Part shown: piece by piece, positions 15,682 to 26,100 of the stretch
How the letters are laid out: each line of letters starts with the position of its first letter
How positions within the stretch are numbered: the stretch's first letter is position 1
Source: CAYSPU01 sp964432995
GTDB taxonomy: Bacteria; Verrucomicrobiota; Verrucomicrobiia; Limisphaerales; JAHDYP01
Length of the DNA stretch: 28,040 bases
Reading direction: 5' to 3'
NCBI GenBank assembly: GCA_964432995.1
Contig: CAYSPU010000047.1
Location: 1 to 28,040, forward strand
Position numbers and translations under genes: made by a program
The notes under the pieces: generated by a model
What the model saw: only the letters and a program-made list of their open reading frames with translations
Database searches by the model: none
Told to the model about the DNA's origin: nothing

Positions 15682-17115
15682 TCAGCGCGGGAGGCGTGCG
15701 GCGCGCCAGCCGCGTTCGATGTCTTCGAGGGACCGGCCCTTGGTCTCCGGCACCCACCGCCAGACAATCATCACCAGCACCACACAAAACAGCGCGTAGA
15801 CGTAGAATGGAAACGCGTGGTTGAACCGCTCCACGAACCACGAGTCCTTCGCGTCCAGCAAGGGGAAACTCTGGATCACCCCGTAGTCGGCCATCCAGAG
15901 GAAGAAAGTAGCCAGTCCCAGCGCGCGCCCCCGGACGGCGGTGGGGAAGATCTCGGCGAGGATGACCCAGGTAACAGGGCCGACGGACAGACCGAAGCAG
16001 GCGATGTAGAGGAGGATGAAGACCAGCATCCAATGACTCACGGCCTCCGGGTCCGCCAGCCGCTGGGCCATCACCCCCATCGCCAGCAGGCTCAGTCCCA
16101 TGCCGCAGGCGCCCGCCACCATGAGCGGCTTCCGACCCCAGTGGTCGACCGTGGCGATCGCCACCAGCGTGAACAGAACCCCGGCACCGTTGATCACCAT
16201 CTGCTGCAGCAAACCCGCGTCCACACCGGTCGAAGCGCCCAGGCTCTTGAAGATCGTCGTGCCAAAGTACAGGAAGACGTTGATGCCGGTAATCTGCTGC
16301 AGAATCGCCAGCGCAATGCCGATCAGCAGCGGACGCCGCAAGGCCGATGAGAAGAGCGCGCTCCAGGTGCCCGGCTCGCGAGCCAACGAGGCCCGGATAG
16401 CCGCGCCCTCGATGTCGGCAAACCGGTCGCCCCCCACACGGGAGAGGATGGCGCGGGCCTGGGATTCCCGGCGCATCTCGAGCAGCCACCGCGGGCTTTC
16501 GGGGATGAACAGGAGGCAAAGGGTGAACAGGACGGAAGGCACCAGCCCGGTCGCGAACATCCAGCGCCACCCCGTCTCCGTCAGCCACCGCTGCACCTCC
16601 GGGTGGGTCGGATCCCCCCGGGAATGGGCAATCAGGTAGTTCACGAAAGCGGTGGCGGCGATGCCCCCGACGATGGCGATCTGGTTGACGGACACCATGC
16701 GTCCCCGGAGATGGGCGGGGGTGATCTCCGCGATGTACATGGGTGTGGAAATCGAGGCGACGCCAATTCCCACCCCGCCCAGGAACCGGAACACGATGAA
16801 GGTAGCGATGTCTTGCGGGAGCGCGGTTCCGAGGGCGGAGAGGAGGAACAGGATCGCCGCAAGGAACATGGCGAGCCTCCGGCCGAAGCGGTCGGAGAGG
16901 GGGCCAACGAGGAGCACGCCGGCGGCGCAACCGATGAGCACGCAGCCCGAAGCCCAGCCCTTCATGAAATCGCTGAGGGCAAATCGTGCGGTCAGCGGTT
17001 CGATGGCGCCCGAAATGACACCGGTGTCGTAGCCGAACAGCAGTCCGCCCAGCGTGGCCACCAGGCAAATCGGAATCAGATAGGCGAGGTTCGTCCGGCC
17101 CATGAAGCTGTTCAC
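15682..17115 (-). CDS. MFS sugar:proton symporter (XylE/GalP-like)
   Basis: A 477-residue, 12-helix transporter of the MFS sugar porter family. Hallmarks are GGLLFGYDTGVISGAI in TM1, GPLSDRFGRR in the TM2-3 loop, FRFLGGVGIGVASISTPMYIAEITPAHLRGRMVSVNQ, PESPRWLLEMRRE at the start of the central loop, QQITGINVFLYFG in TM7, and PETKGRSLEDIE at the C-terminus. A loop of about 20 residues before the last helix (DSWFVERFNHAFP) is longer than in E. coli XylE. The start is taken as GTG 17115; ATG 17103 (MGRTN) is an alternative. It lies 75 bases downstream of the giant protease gene on the same strand and may be co-transcribed. The substrate is a monosaccharide, unspecified. Confidence 0.93.
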   Translation of the reverse strand: MNSFMGRTNLAYLIPICLVATLGGLLFGYDTGVISGAIEPLTARFALSDFMKGWASGCVLIGCAAGVLLVGPLSDRFGRRLAMFLAAILFLLSALGTALPQDIATFIVFRFLGGVGIGVASISTPMYIAEITPAHLRGRMVSVNQIAIVGGIAATAFVNYLIAHSRGDPTHPEVQRWLTETGWRWMFATGLVPSVLFTLCLLFIPESPRWLLEMRRESQARAILSRVGGDRFADIEGAAIRASLAREPGTWSALFSSALRRPLLIGIALAILQQITGINVFLYFGTTIFKSLGASTGVDAGLLQQMVINGAGVLFTLVAIATVDHWGRKPLMVAGACGMGLSLLAMGVMAQRLADPEAVSHWMLVFILLYIACFGLSVGPVTWVILAEIFPTAVRGRALGLATFFLWMADYGVIQSFPLLDAKDSWFVERFNHAFPFYVYALFCVVLVMIVWRWVPETKGRSLEDIERGWRAARLPR

Positions 17116-17190
17116 GCGCTAGTTGCCACTTCCCTCAACCATGCGGCACGCGACCCGCCTGCGGCCCCCAACTCCCGCCCCGTGACGCAC

Positions 17191-20100
17191 TCATGGCGAC
17201 ACCTGCCGGAGCCGGTAGAACCGGTTGGTCCAGGTCAGAACCTTCGGGCTGACGAACCACGGGCCGTTGGTCGACGCCAACTCCGGCGTGTTCATGTCGA
17301 GCCGCCAGACCGCCGGCGGGCCGGGCTGGTCCGCGTACTCGAGCCGGTAGTCGGTGGCGGCCAGTGGCCAGGAAACCGTAAACCGGGCCCCGTTCTGCTC
17401 CACCGTGAGGAGCGGCTGGGCCGCAACCTCCGTCACGATCTCCGCACGGAGTCGGGAAGCGCTGTCCGCCTCGTAATCAGAGGCCGCCTCGACGCGGTTG
17501 GTGAGCCAGCCGGGTTCCCCCGGCCGGACGGTAACGACCGCCTGCGCGCTTCCGCCGACCGGGAGGGTGCCAAGGTCGCAGGTGACGAGCGTGCCGTTGT
17601 CCACAGCTTCACCCTGGGACGCAACCACCTGCAGCACTTCCACTCCCGCCGGCAAGGTGTCCAGGATTCGCACCCCGGGCAGGTCGTACACCGACTCGTT
17701 GGTCACCGTGATCGTGTAGTCCATCCAGTCCAGGGCCCATACCGGGTCTTTCGAGGCCGCCACGGCCACGTGGAAGCGGGCCAACGGCAGCACCTGGAAC
17801 TCGATGGCTGCAACGTTGTCGACAGGATTGAGGTCGATCGTTTCCGAGGTGAGAGCAACCGCGCAGCCGGGAGTCCCCTCGGCATCGGCGCGGACGATGA
17901 ACTCGATGCGCGCCTCTTCGCCGACTGGCAACTGATCCACCGACCACACGATGCGCTGCCCTTCTCGAGACCAGGCGCCCTGGGCCGTCGCCGCACTCAC
18001 CAGCGTCAGGTCCGGCGCCAGCTCATGAGTCACGACCATGCCGAGCGCCGTGTTGGGCCCCACGTTCGTGAGCGTCACGTGGAAGATGAAGCCCAGCCCG
18101 ACGAACTGCGGTTCCTTGGGCACCTCGATCCCCACCCGCAGATCGGCATCGGCGGCGACCTGCGTGACGGCGCTGGACTGGTCGTTCTCGCTATAAGCGT
18201 CCCACTCGGCTCCGGCGGCGACCGCTGTATTGGTCCAGCGACCCGGTTCGTCGGCGAGCATCTCGAACTGCAACTCCCCGGAAGCGCCGACGCCGAAGCC
18301 GGGGATCTCCCAACGGACCAACCCGATCTGGGCCGTCACCGTCCCGATGGAGGGAGTGCCCGCGGGTCCGACGCGAAAGCCTTGGGCCAACGGCACCGCG
18401 ACGACGACCTGACTGGCTTCACTGGGTCCGGCATTCGTGGCCCGGACGGTCCAGGTGCCGACCCGTCCCAGGATCAAAGACTCCGGCCCGAGCAGCGTCA
18501 CTCCCAGATCGGCCGCCGGAACCACCTCGACGACCGGAGCGCTGGCGTTGTCTTCCGGCGTCAGGTCCGTCTCGACCACCGTCGCCACGAACAGGTTGGT
18601 CCATGCCCCGATCAGGTCGCCCACCAATCCCAGCTCCAGACGCGCCGCCTCCCCTGCCGCCAACTGATCCATCGTCCAGCGCCCGCCCCCATCCTCCGCC
18701 GTCCACTCCCCGCGGTCGGCCACACCCGACGTCCACGTGAGGCCTTCCGCCGCCGCATGGGACACGAGGATGCCGGTGGCCGTGCTTGGACCCGCATTGC
18801 TAAGCCACAAGGTCAACTGGGAGGTCTGCAGCCACGGCACCGTCCCCACCGGCTCCGCCCAAACCGCCAAATCCACCCGCGGCCGGATCTGTCCCACCCA
18901 AACCGCCTCGTCATCCGCGGGGTCCGGGTCGATCTCGTCAGCGGCGATGACCGCGTGATTCGTGACGCCGCCGTCGGTTGCGGCCACGACCTGCACCTGC
19001 AGCAAGGCCTCGCCCAGCGCCGGCAACTCCGGCAGATCCCACTGCACCAGCCCACCCTCGCGAGTCACAACACCGTCGGAAGGGAACGTCTCCAGCACCG
19101 CGACGGGCCCCGTCAGCATGCTCTGCACGCGCACCGCCCGCGCCGCCGCCGGACCGCGATTGGTCACGGCCACCCGCACGGTCCACACGTCGCCCGTCCA
19201 CCAATCCGTCGAGTCCGCGTCCACCCGCACGCCCACGTTCGCTTCTTCCCTCACGGCGACAGTGCCGCGAGCGAGGTTGTTGTCGGGATCGAGATCCTCT
19301 TCCGCAGCCTGCACGGAGGCCACGTTGGTCCAAAGGCCGGAAAGGTCGCCACGGACGGTGATGGGCAGCACCGAGACCGCCCCGGCCGCCAGGAAATCCA
19401 GATCCCAGACGAGGACCCCCTGGTCAGCCGCCACACTCCCGGAAGCTGGCCCGGCCTCGACGAACTGGAGTCCGCCCGCCAGGATGTTGGTGACGCGCAA
19501 GCCGGTGGCGTCACTCGGGCCACTGTTGGTCACTCCCAGATCGATCACCGCCGTGCTGCCCAGCAGAATCCGCATCCCCTCTGACGTCCAAACCGCGAGA
19601 TCCGCCACCGGCCGCACCTCCATCACCATCACCGCCACATGATTCTCCGGAACGGGATCCGCCTCGGACTCGCCGCGAACGGTCCAGCGGCTCGTCGCCC
19701 CCGAGCCGATTTCGAGATCGCCCACGTCCCAGCGGAGAACGCCGGCGTCAACCACCCAGTTGGTGGTCAGATCGTCGGCCCGCACCACGCTCCAACCGGC
19801 CGGCAGCTCCGCCCGTACCACCACTGCGGTAGACCGGCTCGGTCCCGCATTCGAAACCACCACACTCACTTCGGTTTCGCGGCCAATCGGCATGGTCACG
19901 TCACCAGTCAGCCCAAGCTGGAGATCGGCCGCCGGCAGGATCGACACCACCGTCTCGGCCGCATTGTTGCCAACCTCCGGGTCGATTTCCCACGCAACCA
20001 CGCCGAAGGAATTCGCCGCCGCCCCTTCCTGAACCCCGGCCAAACGCACCAGGAAGGAACGATCTTCGCCTGCAGCCAATGAACTCAGATGCCAAGCCCC

Positions 20101-23100
20101 GCGACCGGCTTCGCCGTCGACCCATAGGCCGTCTCCCGGCTCGACCACGTAACGGGTCAGTCCCGCGTCAAATTGGCAGTCGACTCGGATCTCGGTGGCA
20201 TCCGCCGGCCCGAGATTGGTCACGGAGACCGTCAGGCCACCTTCCGCCCCCAGCAGGAGGGCCGAAGGCGTCGCCACCACGCCCGCACTGGCGGCGCGCG
20301 CGCATGCGCACAAGAGCGCCGAAGGCGTCGCCACCACCCCCAACGCCAGGTCGGCGTCTGGCCGAACGTCGATCGACCACAGCTTCGTGTTGTCCCCGAG
20401 TTCCGGATCGGCCTCGGCACCCTGAACTCCCGTAACTTGCTGGATGATCCCGGCGGCGCTCGCCTGGAGAGTCAGTTGCAGCGAAGCGGCGCCCCCAGCG
20501 GCGACGGACCCCGCCTCCCAGCGCAACTGGCCACCGTCGATGCCGACACTCCCCTGCGAAGGTGTCGACTCCGCCACACTGAGCGCGGCGTCGAGACTTT
20601 GGCTAATCACGACGCCGTCGGCATCGCTGGGACCGCGATTCGTGATGGTGATTTCCCAAACGAACGGAACACCAATCCGTGCAATCGCCTGGCCCTGGGC
20701 ATCGACGCCCAGGTCGGCGATCGGCACCACCTGGCTCACCCACTCGATAACGTTGTTCGTCGCCACCAGGTCGCGCAAAGAACCGGAGATCTCCGCGCGG
20801 TTCGTCCAGGAACCGATGGTGTCGCCGGCAAGCTGGAGCTCGAGTGTCTCCACGGCCCCCGCCGCCAACCGGTCCAGCGTCCAGTTGGCCACGGCCCCCT
20901 CCAGCGTCCACACCCCGAGGGAACTGGTGGCCGCCTCCAGGTGGACGCCCTCACCGAATTGCAGGGTCACCTGCACGTCCAGGGCCTCGCTGGGACCGGC
21001 GTTCGTCACCAGCACCGGATACGTCCGTAGTTGCCCCCAGAAGTGGTTGGTCTCGTCCGCCGCCCCCACCGCGAGATCCGCCGCCGGCGTAACCTCCACC
21101 ACCGCCGAAGCGCTGTTGTTGGCTGGATCCTGGTCAATCTCGTCCAGGGTCACCGTCGCCATATTCGTGTGGTACCCTTCGGCCCCGGTGCGCGCGCGCA
21201 GCTCCCAGGTGGCGGCCTCGCCGATCCCGATCTCCGCGATCTGCCACCGCAACGGTTGATCCGGGGAAACGACGGAACCCGTACTCACGATGGAGCTGAC
21301 GTGCTGGAAGCCGGCGGGCAACCAGTTCGCGACCTCGAGGTTGTGGGCGATCTCGGCCCCCAGGTTGTTCACCTGGATCGCGAAGACCAACTCGCCGCCC
21401 GCCGCGGCCCCGTCGGGCACCGCCTGCATCGACAGGGCGACATCACCCAAGCCCCGCGCTTCAACGGTCACGCTCGCCACGTTGTCCGCAGGATCCGGAT
21501 CCCCCTCCGTGGCTGTGGCGGCAAAGTCGCTCACCCAAATCCCCAGCGCCTCCGTTCGCACCGCGATCTCGAGCGCGACCGCCGTTCCGGCCTCCAGGCT
21601 GGGAATCTCCCAGCGAACGTCGGCGCCTTCGACGCCAGTCAAACCGGAGGTGGCGCTGAGCCTGAGCAAGGCGAGGCCGGCCGGGATCGTGCCGGAGACC
21701 GTGACGCCGTGAGCGGTCGATGGCCCGGCATTCGTCAGCCACCACGTGTTGGTCGTCTCCTGGTAAAGGGGGAACTTGCCGCCACCCGTTGCGCTCAACC
21801 GAAGGTTCGCGGCCGGCAGGCTGTTGATCGTCAGTACTTTGCGGTTGTTGGCCAAATCCGGGTCCAACACGGGCGCCGTCGCGGTGGCTGGCAACACCCA
21901 GCTTCCTTCCACCGAGGGCGTGGCGGTGTAGCGAAGCCAGGCAACCGCACCGGCAGCCAAGGCCCCCGGCTGCCAGCTAACGGACGCGTCCCCAACGCTC
22001 CAACTGCCGGAGCTGACCTCAACACCCATGATGGCCAACGCGGGAGGATACTCCTGGGTCACCTCCGCCCCTTCCACATTGTTGGGACCCAGGTTCGTCA
22101 GCAGCAGCTCCATCGCGATTCCCTGCTCGATGAACGCCGTCTCCGGATCCGCAGTCCCGCCTAGGGCGAGATCGGCCAACTGACGCACCTCCACCGGCAT
22201 CAGCAACCGCGAGTTCTCCTGGTTCGGGTCCGCTTCGGGTGCCACCACCTGCATCTGATTTGTCCACGTCCCCACGATCGCCCCCTCGGCTGTTAGACTG
22301 AGCGTGACCCCAGGCCCAACCACCAGTTCCTCCACCTGCCAGAGGACTTGATTCTGGGTGACGGTAACCGTCCCCGTCTCCGATGTCGCCCCCAGGAGGG
22401 TCAGACCTTCGGGGACGTCGGCGGTGACTTGCACGCCGGTGGCAGTGCTGGGCCCCCCATTGCTGAGCGTCACCGAGAACACCCCCTTCTGTCCCAGCGC
22501 GACACTGCCCGGACCGGCTCCGGACAGCGCCAAGTCCGCTGTCGGCACGACTTCCCACACTGTCTCCCCTCCGTTGTTCGTGCCGACCGGATCCGGCTCA
22601 GGGCCGGTCACCCCGGAGACAACGATCGCCGGGCCGACCGCCTGCGGCCGCACCCGCAACACCATGAGTCCGCCTCCGCCAACCTCCAGCCCCCCCAAGT
22701 CCCACTGCAAAGACCCCAGGTTCGTGCTCCATGAACCGATATCGACGGCCACTTCCTCGATCGCGAAACTCGCCGGCAGAGAAATCAACGCGGACGCCGC
22801 GGTCGAGGGACTGGGACCGACATTGGTGACACCGACCTCCCATGTCACTTCCTGTTCGAGCAAGAGACTCCCCCCTGCCAAACCGGAGAGCAAAAGGTCT
22901 GACGCCGGTGTGATCTCCAGGGGAACTTCGATCCCGTTGTTGGCAGAGTCCGGGTCAAACTCGAACGCGACCACGGTCACCAGGTTGGTCAGCGAGCCCA
23001 ACAAGTCGGCACGGGCGCTCATCTGCAACAGGATGCTCCCACCCGCATCGAGGGACGGAATGCTCCAGACGAGCCACCCGCCTTCGTGGACCCAACCCCC

Positions 23101-26100
23101 CGCAGTGGCCTCACCCGTGAGGTCCGCCAACGCCGCCGGCACCGCCTGCCGCACTTCGATCCCGGTGGCCAGGCTCGGCCCCAGATTGGTCACAGCGATC
23201 TCCCAATCCCACCTCTGCCCCAACATCGCCAAACCGGATCCGGCAGGCACGCTCACCGCCAGATCCGCCTGCGGACGAACATCGATGGTCCACTCGACGG
23301 CGTTGTTCTCGGGCGCCGGATCGATTTCCACGGCGGTTGCCACCGCCTGATTCGTCAGATAGCCAACGGCCTCCGGCTGCAGCGTGAGTTCGAGAGCCGC
23401 GCCCGCCAGGGGATCCAGGTCGCCAACCTCCCAACGCAGCAAACCCGGTTCCTCAGTGCACGCCCCCACCGTCGGAACCGCAGCCACAACCTGAAGCCCC
23501 GCCGCCAACAAGTTCGTCCAAAGCACCGAGGTGGCGGCATTCGGCCCGAGGTTGGTGACCAGAACCCGGCAGGCGAGGAGCGAACCAAGCCCTTGCGGCC
23601 CCACCGGCGCCTCCACCACCAGGCCCACCTCCGCCGTCGCCGCTTGCACCTCCAGCGTGACCGTCCCCAGCGCCTCCTCGTAGCCGTCACTCACCGCAAA
23701 CGTGAACTGGTCCGGCCCGACGTAGCCAACGTCCGGCGTGTAGACCACCGCACCGCTCCCCGCGTCGAACCCCGACAGCACCCCGTGCGTCGGCAGGTCG
23801 CGGATCTCGAACACGAGCGGGTCCTCGTCGGCATCCGTAGCCGAAAGCACCAGGTTCGTTGCGGCGTTGAAGATCACCGCAACATTCGTGGATTCCGCCA
23901 CGGGGGCACGATCGAACAGGCTGCAGACGTAGCCGTACTGCTGGTAGACGAGCCGCAGGGACCAACAGTGATTCGTGCCCACGTCCAGGTCGTCAAAACC
24001 ATCACGCGCGCGCAACTGCCAAACGCCACCCACCGGCTTGCCATCCATGGCCGAAAGCGGCGCCACCGGCCGATAGGAACCCGCACAGGGCGCCGCAGCG
24101 TCGAGAATCTCCTCCGCCGCTTCATCGTCGAACACCGTCCGCACCCCCGTCTCGCAGTCGCCTGTCCCGAAATCCGCGCCGCCAGTGCCCGAAGGCTCTA
24201 CCAGGAACACCTTCGTGCCGTCGGGATGCTCCAACCGCAACTCCACGTCCCCGTGCGCCGTGTGCTCCACACGGATCGCCACATCCACGTCCACCACCTC
24301 GCCAAAGTCTGTCACCGTGTTCGTCGACACCACTCCCGCGCCGGAGGGGGCGTAGGGAATCAAGTGCGGCACATCCGCGCTCTCCCAAACGTTCGTCACC
24401 ACGTTGGTCACCGTGTAGAGCCCCACCGGCACCGTAAACCACTTCGTCGCCGTCAAACCGTCGGCGCCCGTCGTCAGCGCGAAGAGCACCTGCTCGCCGC
24501 AGGCCACCGTCTTGGCCACCTTGCACTCCCACGGCACCGGGTTCGTGATCGCCAACCCCGAAGCCACGCTCCCAAACTCGATCCCCGTCGTCAGCACCGT
24601 CACCCCCTCGTTCGTCGTGGAGAGTTGCGCCACCAGATTCGTCACAAACGGCCCATACAGATTGTGCAGGACCGTCTCCAGGTGAAACGTCTCGCCGGGA
24701 TCGATCGTGCCGTTGCCGTTGGCCGCATCGATCCCCGCATCCGAATACGCCACCCGCTCGAGGTCGAGTTCGGCCGCCATCGGGATCCCCGCCGGCGTGA
24801 ACGCCAACGCATACCTCTGCGACGCCCCCGTCGCCACATACCCTCCCACCACCTGCACCGTCCACGCCCCCTCCGGCACTGCGCCCTCCACCTGCACCTG
24901 CTCCAGCACATTCCGGTGGTCCTCCGCCGTTCGAACAGCCGGGGCCGACGGGTTCGCCGGGTCGAGGGTCCAAGGGTAATGCCTCACCCCCAGCGGATCG
25001 ATCACCACCAGGTCCAGGTCGTTGACCAAGGTCGCCGCCGCGTTCTCCGCGGCCGCCGGATCGTCCCAAGCCAGCGTCAACCGCACCATCGTCGCCCCCG
25101 AGGGCACGCTGCACACATAACTGTTCGTGACACCATGCCCTACCGCGCCCACGAGGAAACCACGCCCCCGCAGTTGATCCACCGCCGACTGAACCTGGAC
25201 CCGGCCGTAGCCCGAGGCGAAGTCCGGCCCCGCGTGGCAATCCGGCGTCGCCTCGCCCAAATCCTCGGCGGTGTGCACCAGCAGAGCCCGCACCACAGAG
25301 GGATACGGGTCCAGCCCGTCAAAGTGGTTCCGGTAGTCTTCCACCAGCAGGGCCACCGCCCCCGAAACCGCCGGCGCCGCCATCGATGTCCCTTGCATCA
25401 ACGCATACGTGTTGTTCGTCGCGCAGGAGCGCACCCCCGCGTCCCCGCCCACCTCGTCGCCCGGCGCCACCAGTTCCGGCTTCAACCGGCCGTCCGCCGT
25501 CGGGCCCCAGGCCGAAAAGATCGCCACCGCGTTGTCGTCCGAGTTGATGGCGCCCACCGACAGCACGTTCTTGGCCGTGGCGGGCGGGCCCACCGTGCCA
25601 TACGGCCCCACACCGCAACTGTTCGTGGGGCGGCTGTTGCCCGCCGCGAACACCACACTGATCGGACGTCCGTAATCCCCGACCACGAACTGGTCGTAGT
25701 CCGGCGCATAGCTGGTGTACTTGCCGAAGAGATCGCAAGTGTGGACGAATTCGTTGTCCGCCATCACCATGCCCCAGGAGTTGTGCGCTACGACCGCGCC
25801 CCGCTGTCCGACCGCCTCTTCGAGCGGATTGAGCGGATCGTCGAAGTCGAACGACAGCAATTTCGCCGCCGGGGCCATTCCCCGCCACTGCAACTCCGTC
25901 CCTCCCTCGGCCGCGCTGCGCACTCCGGTCCCCGCCAGCGTCCCCGCCACGTGCGTGGCATGCGCGTTTCGAAAACTCGTCGTCAGCAGCGTGACCCGGC
26001 GCTTCAGATCGTCGTGCGCCTCATCCACCTCCCCTTCGTCGCAGATCGCCACCACAACGTTCGCGCCGCTCAAACCGTAGGGCGCCGCCTGCACCACTTC

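Noticed and set aside
16603..19584. Long plus-strand open frame across the sugar transporter and protease genes
   Set aside because: It crosses two well-supported minus-strand genes and their intergenic gap, and has low-complexity Arg/Gly/His-rich content. No homology is visible.
23140..23180. Missing partner genes (GlgE, glycogen branching enzyme) sought near the TreS/Mak fusion
   Set aside because: No GH13_3 or branching-enzyme motif was found anywhere in the window, so a GlgE pathway cannot be claimed from this sequence.
17415..23640. Regularly spaced repeats that might suggest a CRISPR or satellite array
   Set aside because: The 363-base period, divergence at DNA level and continuous reading frame identify coding DUF11 domains.
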